Source: Sphingomonas sp. KR3-1
Lineage (GTDB): Bacteria; Pseudomonadota; Alphaproteobacteria; Sphingomonadales; Sphingomonadaceae
NCBI RefSeq assembly: GCF_040049295.1
Contig: NZ_JBDZDQ010000001.1
Location: forward strand, 1,984,001 to 2,048,000
DNA length: 64,000 nucleotides
Reading direction: 5' to 3'
Positions 57,877 through 64,000 of the stretch are shown piece after piece (positions within the stretch are counted from its first letter, which is position 1; every line of letters starts with the position of its first letter). Position numbers and translations under genes: made by a program. The notes under the pieces were generated by a model. That model did not search any database. It was not told the DNA's origin and saw only the letters and a list, made by a program, of their open reading frames with translations.

Positions 57877-60021
57877 TCAATCCTTCTTGCGGAACGCCTT
57901 GCGCTGGTCGTGGCGCTCGTCCTTCGATCGCTTGCCGCTCTCCGACTTGGCGGTGGTGCCCTTGCCGACATCGTCGCGCGGGCGGCCCTTGGTGTCGCGC
58001 TGGGCGGCGGCGCGGGCGCCTTCGAGGACCGGGCCGCAGGCCGCCGCCTTGGCATCGCCGACATCGACAAAGGCGATGATCGCCGCGAACGGGCTGGCGA
58101 AGACGCCGAGGCCGAGGCCCACGCCGGCGCGGGCGACCAGCTCGGGCGAGATCACGTCGATGCCCGGCCTGGCGAAATAGCCGTTCACGCCTACCGGCGA
58201 CTGCGCCGAGAACAGGCTGAACTTCTTGGCGTCGGCGCGGAAGGCGAGGTCGATCGATTCGTTGCGGAAGCTGAAGCCGCCGCGGCCGAGCATCACGTTC
58301 TTCTGCGTGTCGATCAGGATCGGGTCCGCCGCCGCCACGCCGTTGCGCACGGTGAAACCGATCAGCCCGCAATTGATCTGCACCGGCTCCTTCAGCTTCT
58401 TCTCGAACATCTTCTGGACGAAGGTGCCGAGATCGAGCTCGGCGAGCTGGACGTTGCGCGTCCAGAAGGTGCCGCGCGGCAGGATGATCGCGATGCGGCC
58501 GTTCGAATGGGCGAGCGATTCGCGCACGCTGTCGCCGCTGCCGGTCATCTGCACGCGCGCCTTGATCGTGCCGCTGGTGCCGCTCTGCTCGACGCCCCAG
58601 CCGGCGAGCAGCGTTCCCATCGGCGTGGGCGAGAGGCGGATGTCGTAATCGGTGAAGACCGGCTGCTTGCGCGCGTTGATCGTGATGTCCGAGCTTACCG
58701 TGCCGCGCGCCATGCTGAAGTTGAGCGGGCTGAGCTTGAGCAGCATGTTGTCGAGATCGAGCCCGAGCTCGATGTTCGAGACGGGCAGGCTGGGCGCGCG
58801 GACGTTGCGCACCGTCCAGTGGACCTTGGCGTCGAAATTGCGCAGCGCATCGACGCGCAGCTTGGCGTCGGGCAGGAGGCGCGGGGTGCCGGCGACCTGG
58901 GTCACCGCGCCGGCCGCGCCCTTGGCCGCCAGGGTGTTGGGATTGTAGCCGATGAACGGGCCGGCATCGACGATGTCGAGCGTGTCGGTGGCGAGCTGGG
59001 CGGTGACGAGCAGGCGCGGGCGCGTCATCTTCACCGCCATCTTGCCGGCGATGTCCGAATCGCCGAACCGGCCCTTCAGCCCGGTGAAGCGCCATTCGTC
59101 GCCCGCCTTGGTCAGCGCCGAGCGGATCCGGTAGGTGCGGGTATCGGGCACGGCGATGCCGGCGAGCAGGAAGATGTCGGCAAGGTTCTGGCCGCGCATG
59201 TCCATGTGCAGGTCGGCGCCCTCGATCTCGGTGGCGCCGGGCAGCGTGCCCGAGACATCGACCTGGGTGCGCACGCCCTCGGCATGGAGGCGGAGCTGGT
59301 TCTTGCCGCCGGTCACGGTGGCGTTGGGCGTGAGCAGCGCGCCGTTCAGGGTGAAGCGGGTGCCGCGCGCGGTGCCGCCGCCGTCGAAGCGGATCGTCGA
59401 GGCGAACTGGGTGTCCTTCGCTTCGACCGTGTGGATGCGGATGCCCGCCTCGATCTGCATGCGCGGATCGACATAGCGGATCATCGTGCCCTGGAGCAGT
59501 GCGCGGCGGATGACCGGCAGGTCGAGCGGCTCGCCCTTTTCCTCGCTGAACGTCCAGGTGTTGCGCTTGCCGGCCTTGTCCCATTGCAGGTCGACCTGGC
59601 CGTTCTCGAGGCTGAGCCAGTTGACCCGCCGCTTGCCGGTGATCAGCGACCAGGTCGAGATGCGCGAATCGATGCGGCGCGCCTCGAAGAAATTGCCCTT
59701 GCCGGCCCATTCGGGGTTGGCGATGTGGATCTTCTCGGCGACGAACTTGACGTTGAGCGGATTGAAATAGAGCTGGAAGTCGCCCTCCACCTTCACTTCG
59801 CGGTGCGTCTGGCCGGCGACGATGCGCTCGAAGGTATGGCGCAGGAAGCGGCCCTTGGTGACGAACAGGATCGTCCAGGCCAGCACCAGCAGGCCGAGGA
59901 TCGTCGCGACGACGGCGATGACGCTGGCCAGCGGGGTGCCGAGCGCGCGCAGCGGCCGGGCCGGGGCGTCGGCCGGCGGTGCCGAATCGGCGGCGACAAT
60001 GGGGGCTTCGCGATCGGCCAT
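57877..60021 (-). CDS. AsmA-family protein
   Basis: 714 residues from the ATG at 60021; the frame extends upstream, but that part overlaps rpmI. One membrane helix is at about 30-52 (SVIAVVATILGLLVLAW), then a long periplasmic part with the AsmA N-terminal pattern FNPLNVKFVAEKIHIANPEW and the C-terminal AsmA_2-type region with IDVISPELVARAGVG. The tail is Lys/Arg-rich and hydrophilic. AsmA-like proteins are thought to move phospholipid between membranes. Confidence 0.88.
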   Translation of the reverse strand: MADREAPIVAADSAPPADAPARPLRALGTPLASVIAVVATILGLLVLAWTILFVTKGRFLRHTFERIVAGQTHREVKVEGDFQLYFNPLNVKFVAEKIHIANPEWAGKGNFFEARRIDSRISTWSLITGKRRVNWLSLENGQVDLQWDKAGKRNTWTFSEEKGEPLDLPVIRRALLQGTMIRYVDPRMQIEAGIRIHTVEAKDTQFASTIRFDGGGTARGTRFTLNGALLTPNATVTGGKNQLRLHAEGVRTQVDVSGTLPGATEIEGADLHMDMRGQNLADIFLLAGIAVPDTRTYRIRSALTKAGDEWRFTGLKGRFGDSDIAGKMAVKMTRPRLLVTAQLATDTLDIVDAGPFIGYNPNTLAAKGAAGAVTQVAGTPRLLPDAKLRVDALRNFDAKVHWTVRNVRAPSLPVSNIELGLDLDNMLLKLSPLNFSMARGTVSSDITINARKQPVFTDYDIRLSPTPMGTLLAGWGVEQSGTSGTIKARVQMTGSGDSVRESLAHSNGRIAIILPRGTFWTRNVQLAELDLGTFVQKMFEKKLKEPVQINCGLIGFTVRNGVAAADPILIDTQKNVMLGRGGFSFRNESIDLAFRADAKKFSLFSAQSPVGVNGYFARPGIDVISPELVARAGVGLGLGVFASPFAAIIAFVDVGDAKAAACGPVLEGARAAAQRDTKGRPRDDVGKGTTAKSESGKRSKDERHDQRKAFRKKD

Positions 60022-60187
60022 CGGATAGAAAAGTCCCGCGGGCCGAATGAGTTCCGCGGCGAGCGCAGACTCCGGTTGCACCGCCCCACGCTTTGGGCTA
60101 GGGGCCCCGCTTTCCGCGATCGAGGAATACGCCGGCTGTATGGGCTGCCGCGCGCATTCGCAATCGTCGAACCATAAGGAGACGAAA

Positions 60188-60391
60188 ATGCCCAAGCTCA
60201 AGACGAAGAGCGGCGTCAAGAAGCGCTTCAAGCTCACCGCCACTGGCAAGGTGAAGCACGGAGTCGCCGGCAAGCGCCACCGCCTGATTTCGCATAACGC
60301 GAAGTACATCCGCCAGAACCGCGGCACCTCCGTGCTCGCCGACGCCGATACCGCCCGCGTTATCGCGTGGGCGCCGTACGGCCTGAAGTAA
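60188..60391 (+). CDS. rpmI: 50S ribosomal protein L35
   Basis: 67 residues from the ATG at 60188, starting [20 protein letters not shown], which is textbook L35. An AAGGAG site lies upstream. The frame further upstream is chance. infC, usual before rpmI, is not here; the divergent AsmA gene is. rplT follows after 14 bases. Confidence 0.97.
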   Translation: MPKLKTKSGVKKRFKLTATGKVKHGVAGKRHRLISHNAKYIRQNRGTSVLADADTARVIAWAPYGLK

Positions 60392-60405
60392 GGAGGGCCT
60401 AGAAA

Positions 60406-60771
60406 ATGGCACGAGTTAAGCGTGGTGTAACCACCAAGGCCAAGCACAAGAACATTCTTGAGCAGGCAAAGGGCTATCGCGGTCGTCGCAAGAACACGAT
60501 CCGCATCGCCCGTCAGGCCGTCGAGAAGGCCGGCCAGTATGCGTATCGCGACCGCAAGGTTAAGAAGCGGACCTTCCGCGGTCTGTGGATCCAGCGCATC
60601 AACGCCGGTGTCCGCGCCGAGGGCCTGACCTATTCGCAGTTCATGCACGGGCTGAAGCTCGCCGGCATCGAGCTGGACCGGAAGGTCCTGGCCGATATCG
60701 CGATGCACGAAGGCGAAGCCTTTACCGCCATCATCGCCCAGGCGAAGGCGGCCCTGCCCCAGGCCGCCTGA
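60406..60771 (+). CDS. rplT: 50S ribosomal protein L20
   Basis: 121 residues with [20 protein letters not shown] and [18 protein letters not shown], the RNA-binding basic N-terminus, and the globular C-terminus ([20 protein letters not shown]). It binds 23S rRNA early in 50S assembly. GGAGGG lies upstream. Expression is probably joined with rpmI. Confidence 0.97.
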   Translation: MARVKRGVTTKAKHKNILEQAKGYRGRRKNTIRIARQAVEKAGQYAYRDRKVKKRTFRGLWIQRINAGVRAEGLTYSQFMHGLKLAGIELDRKVLADIAMHEGEAFTAIIAQAKAALPQAA

Positions 60772-60791
60772 GGCAAGCAACCGGATAGAAA

Positions 60792-60829
60792 GGGGCCGTG
60801 GATCATCGATCCGCGGCCCCTTTTCTTTT
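60792..60829 (+). terminator. Rho-independent terminator after rplT
   Basis: GGGGCCGTGGATC, loop ATC, GATCCGCGGCCCC, then TTTTCTTTT. One T-G wobble in the stem. It lies about 20 bases after rplT. Confidence 0.9.
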
Positions 60830-60868
60830 GCCCCGGCATCGGCCTATCCCCCGTTCCAAGGGGGAATC

Positions 60869-62578
60869 ATGATTGTCGGTATCGATCTTGGCACGACCAA
60901 CAGTGCCATCGCCTGTTTTCGCGACGGTGCGCCGCAGCTCATCCCCAACGCGCTTGGCGACCTGCTGACCCCTTCGGCGGTCAGCCTCGGCAAGGACGGA
61001 TCGCTGCTCGTCGGCCTGGCCGCGCGCGACCGCCAGTCGACGCATCCGGATCTGACCGCCACCGCGTTCAAGCGCCACATGGGCACGCGCAAGCGCTACA
61101 CGCTCGGCCGGCGCGCCTATGGCGCCGAGGATCTCTCCGCGCTGGTGCTCGCCAGCCTCAAGGCCGATGCCGAGCGCTTTACCGGCGAAACGGTGACCGG
61201 CGCGGTGATCACTGTGCCCGCCTATTTCAACGATCAGCAACGCAAGGCGACTCGCCGCGCGGGCGAGCTGGCTGGGCTCAAGGTAGAGCGGCTGGTCAAC
61301 GAGCCGACGGCGGCGGCGCTCGCCTATGGCATCCATGAGCGTGGCGACCGCGAACCCTTCCTGGTCTTCGACCTGGGCGGCGGCACGTTCGACGTATCGA
61401 TCGTCGAAGTGTTCGACGGGGTTGTCGAGGTGCGCGCCTCCGCCGGCGACAACCGGCTGGGCGGGGAGGACTTCAACGACATGGTCGCCAAGCTCGCCCG
61501 TGCGGCGATCGACCCCGAGGGAACGCTGGTCGCGCGCGGCAAGGAATCGCTGTTCCACGAAGTGCTCCGCGCCGCTGCCGAGCGCACCCGCCGCGCGCTG
61601 AGCGAAGCCGAAGACGCGCTGTTCGAGATCGTGTGGGAAGGCAAGGCGTATAGCCACCGCATCACCGCCGCCGAATTCGAGGCCGCCGCCGATCCGCTGA
61701 TCCAGCGGCTGCGCGATCCGGTGCTGCGCTCGATGCGCGACAGCAACATCGCGGTCGGCGGGCTAAGCGAAGTGGTGCTGGTGGGCGGCGCGACGCGGAT
61801 GCCGGTCGTGCGCCGGGCGGTCACCCGGATGTTCGGCCGCTTCCCCAATCACAGCCTCCACCCCGATCACGCGGTCGCGCTCGGCGCGGCGGTGCAGGCC
61901 GGCCTCAAGGCGCGCGATGCGGCGCTGGAGGAGATCCGCCTCACCGATGTCTGCCCCTTCACTTTGGGCGTCGACACCGCGATGCGCGATCCGACCGGGC
62001 GGCTGGTGTTCGGCGTGTTCGCGCCGATCATCGAGCGCAACACCGTGGTGCCCGCCAGCCGCGTGCACCGCTTCCAGACGCTCGCCGAGAACCAGAAGCA
62101 GGTCGAGTTCAACATCTATCAGGGCGAGGCGCGCGCGGTCGCCGACAACGTCCATCTCGGCCAGGCCGTGGTGCCGGTGCCGCCGCGCCCAGCGGGCGAA
62201 GTCGTGGTCGATGTGCGCTTCAGCTATGACGCGAGCGGGCTGCTCGAAATCGATGTCAGCGTGCCGCTGAGCGGATTGCAGCGGCAATGGGTGATCAGCA
62301 GCGGCGACGGCGGCGACTCGCCCGAGGAAGTCGCTGCCCGCCGCGCCGCGCTTGCCGAGCTCAAGATCCATCCGCGCGATCAGGCCTCCAACGCCGCGAC
62401 GCTGGCGCGCGCCGAGCGATGTTACGAGAATTTCATCGGCGAGCGGCGGCAGCATATCGCCGAGATGATCCTGACGTTCGAGGCGGTGCTCGCGCGGCAG
62501 GAGCCGCATTCGATCGACGACATGCGCGCGCAGGTCGAAGCGGCGCTCGACCAGATCGAAGGCGAGCGCTTCCTGTGA
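60869..62578 (+). CDS. hscC: Hsp70-family chaperone, HscC-like
   Basis: 569 residues. The Hsp70 ATPase domain (1-360) has IVGIDLGTTNSAIACF, VITVPAYFNDQQRKATRRAG, FLVFDLGGGTFDVSIVEVF and VVLVGGATRMPVVRRAV. A short substrate-binding domain has CPFTLGVDTAMRDP and KQVEFNIYQGEARAVADN. It lacks the long helical lid of DnaK, which fits HscC (about 560 residues). AAGGGGGAATC precedes the ATG. It overlaps the J-like gene by four bases. Confidence 0.92.
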   Translation: MIVGIDLGTTNSAIACFRDGAPQLIPNALGDLLTPSAVSLGKDGSLLVGLAARDRQSTHPDLTATAFKRHMGTRKRYTLGRRAYGAEDLSALVLASLKADAERFTGETVTGAVITVPAYFNDQQRKATRRAGELAGLKVERLVNEPTAAALAYGIHERGDREPFLVFDLGGGTFDVSIVEVFDGVVEVRASAGDNRLGGEDFNDMVAKLARAAIDPEGTLVARGKESLFHEVLRAAAERTRRALSEAEDALFEIVWEGKAYSHRITAAEFEAAADPLIQRLRDPVLRSMRDSNIAVGGLSEVVLVGGATRMPVVRRAVTRMFGRFPNHSLHPDHAVALGAAVQAGLKARDAALEEIRLTDVCPFTLGVDTAMRDPTGRLVFGVFAPIIERNTVVPASRVHRFQTLAENQKQVEFNIYQGEARAVADNVHLGQAVVPVPPRPAGEVVVDVRFSYDASGLLEIDVSVPLSGLQRQWVISSGDGGDSPEEVAARRAALAELKIHPRDQASNAATLARAERCYENFIGERRQHIAEMILTFEAVLARQEPHSIDDMRAQVEAALDQIEGERFL

Positions 62579-63555
62579 GCGGATCGCCCTGGGCGCTGCT
62601 GGGGATCGCCAGCACGACCGACGCGCTCGCGATTCGCCGGGCCTATGCGCGCACGCTGAAGACGATCGATGTCGATAGCGACCCCGCGGCGTTCATCGCG
62701 CTGCGGAACGCGCTCCACGCGGCGCAGATGCATGCCGCGCAGGCGGCGGCGCAGGTGCAGCAGCCTGTCCTCGCCGACGGGCCGTGCGAGCTTGCGCCCG
62801 AGGCGGAGTCTGCGCCTGAGGACGAGGCGATTGCGGCCGAGCGCCCGGCCTGGGTCGACGATATCGAGGCGATCCAGGCGCTGATCTATGGCGACCAGCC
62901 GCGCGAGGCGATCTTCGCCGAAGTCGGCACGCGCGCAGAGCGGCTGTTGAATGGCCCCGAGATGGCGGAGATCCAGCACGCCGCGCAGATCGAGCAATGG
63001 GCGGCGCAGGTGATCCTTTCGGGCATTCCGCGTAGCAACGGGCTGCTGCTTCCCGCGCTCCAGCGCTTCGGCTGGCGCCAGCGCGCCGAGCAATGGGATT
63101 ACCACCCAGCGATTCGCGCGATCGTCGATCGCTATATCGATTGCCAGTATCTCAACGATCTGCGCGACGGCAGGAGCCCGAACGCCGCGGTTTTCCGCCG
63201 CATCTATGAAGGCGCCAAGCCGCGCAGTGGGCAGCTCGCCGCTGCCGAGGAATTCCTCAATATGGTCCGCCGCGATTTCTCGACGCTGCCGCACGAGTTC
63301 CCGGCCGACTCGCTCGCCGCCTGGGACAAGGCGATCGCGCGGCGCAACAACCGGCTGATCGCCAGATGGGGCCGTGCCCGCAACGCCTTCTGGGTGAAGT
63401 TCGTGCGCTTCGCGCGGCGCTACAAGCTGAACTATATTGGCGGCGGGCTGGCCATCGCGGTCGCGATCCTGCTGGGCCTCGGTGCTATCGTTGCCACCAA
63501 TGGCTTTGCGTTGATCTTCATCCTCGCCGGGCTGGCCAGCAGCCGCAGGAAGTAG
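62575..63555 (+). CDS. J-domain-like HscC partner lacking HPD
   Basis: 326 residues from a GTG overlapping the hscC stop. The N-terminus, SPWALLGIASTTDALAIRRA, then YARTLKTIDVDSDPAAFIAL, follows the J-domain layout of DjlC-type partners of HscC. The His-Pro-Asp loop is replaced by IDVDSDP. A middle of about 200 helical residues leads to a C-terminal membrane segment (about 285-318). The position argues that it works with HscC, but ATPase stimulation without HPD is doubtful. Confidence 0.75.
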   Translation: MSGSPWALLGIASTTDALAIRRAYARTLKTIDVDSDPAAFIALRNALHAAQMHAAQAAAQVQQPVLADGPCELAPEAESAPEDEAIAAERPAWVDDIEAIQALIYGDQPREAIFAEVGTRAERLLNGPEMAEIQHAAQIEQWAAQVILSGIPRSNGLLLPALQRFGWRQRAEQWDYHPAIRAIVDRYIDCQYLNDLRDGRSPNAAVFRRIYEGAKPRSGQLAAAEEFLNMVRRDFSTLPHEFPADSLAAWDKAIARRNNRLIARWGRARNAFWVKFVRFARRYKLNYIGGGLAIAVAILLGLGAIVATNGFALIFILAGLASSRRK

Positions 63556-63622
63556 CGCCAGAAACAGGGCGGTGCACGCTCGGCCATTGCGCCGGGCGCG
63601 GCCTTTTGCTTTGGGGCAGTGC

Positions 63623-64000
63623 ATGAGCACTGATCTCGACCAGCTCCGCGCCGATTTGCTCGGCTCCATCGACGCCGCCGCCGGCCTCGACGCGCTCGAA
63701 GCGCTTCGCGTGCATGCGCTCGGCAAGCAGGGGGCGATCACCGGCCTGCTCAAGACGCTGGGCGGGATGAGCCCCGAGGCGCGCCAGGTCGAAGGGCCGC
63801 GCATCCACGCGCTGCGCGAGGCGGTGACCGAGGCGCTCGCCACCCGCAAGGCGGGGCTGGAGAAGGCGGCGCTCGATGCGCGGCTGGCCAGCGAGACGCT
63901 CGACATGACGCTACCGGTCGACGGCGTGCCCGCGGGCTCGGTGCACCCGGTCAGCCAGGTGATGGACGAGCTGGCGGAGATCTTCGCCGATCTCGGCTTC
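63623..64000 (+). CDS. pheS: PheS, phenylalanyl-tRNA synthetase alpha subunit (3' end outside window)
   Basis: The first 126 residues are visible: a helical coiled-coil N-terminus with ALGKQGAITGLLKTLGGMSP, then LDMTLPVDGVPAGSVHPVSQ, which leads into the catalytic domain. These are typical of PheS. In most alphaproteobacteria pheS follows rplT closely; here the hscC pair stands between. It charges tRNA-Phe together with PheT. Confidence 0.95.
   Translation, partial: MSTDLDQLRADLLGSIDAAAGLDALEALRVHALGKQGAITGLLKTLGGMSPEARQVEGPRIHALREAVTEALATRKAGLEKAALDARLASETLDMTLPVDGVPAGSVHPVSQVMDELAEIFADLGF

Noticed and set aside
56635..60177. Plus-strand open frame of 1180 codons
   Set aside because: It is antisense to the VWA and AsmA genes, which have signal peptide, MIDAS and family patterns. 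The frame has none.

Overview
The window reads as chromosome of a high-GC alphaproteobacterium, most likely a sphingomonad (Sphingomonas or a close relative). The grounds are protein-level resemblance of many housekeeping genes, a proline-rich RcnB-like protein, a DUF6118 gene behind traA, and Ti-type tra genes. No 16S rRNA gene is present, so the genus is an inference.

Layout. 1-2820: the end of a rut (uracil/pyrimidine catabolism) operon, rutC-rutD-rutA, then an RcnB-like gene and a terminator. 2895-29233: a genomic island of about 26.3 kb inserted at the 3' end of tRNA-Gln(CUG). A 15-bp copy of the tRNA 3' end, including its CCA, marks the left end, and the intact tRNA stands at the right end. 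29461-64000: ordinary chromosome, with ppx/gppA-rlmE, rpoZ, a PLD protein, putR-like/putA, a threonine aldolase, uppP, gltD-(two DUF2059 genes)-gltB, a GST, an SDR, a diguanylate cyclase, an exported peroxiredoxin, pldA, hisN, a VWA lipoprotein, an AsmA protein, rpmI-rplT, an hscC/J-like pair and the start of pheS.

The island is a mosaic. From the left it holds a P4-type integrase; an exported RHS/YD-repeat protein with a variable tip and an overlapping small membrane gene (a possible toxin/immunity pair); a VirB2/TrbC-like pilin gene and a decayed copy; an AlpA-type regulator; a ParB-like protein; a sigma-region-4-like protein; and a nucleotidyltransferase-HEPN protein. A Ti-plasmid-type mobilisation module follows (traD, traC, oriT, traA, DUF6118 gene). 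No coupling protein and no other type IV secretion gene is visible, so the element looks mobilisable rather than self-transmissible.

The most interesting part is 19210-24046. Here a four-gene overlapping operon encodes a double-module zinc-ribbon protein of unknown family, a protein resembling nucleotide-modification-associated (Nmad) proteins, an HTH-ImmA/IrrE peptidase and a PIN-domain protein. It is followed by a DUF6378 gene and a second, divergent member of the zinc-ribbon family. I think this is a candidate undescribed defence or toxin-antitoxin-like system. To its right lie a truncated OLD/AAA-type gene, a SHOCT protein, an unrecognised two-gene unit (345-aa soluble protein plus a four-helix membrane protein) and a PD-(D/E)XK-like protein.
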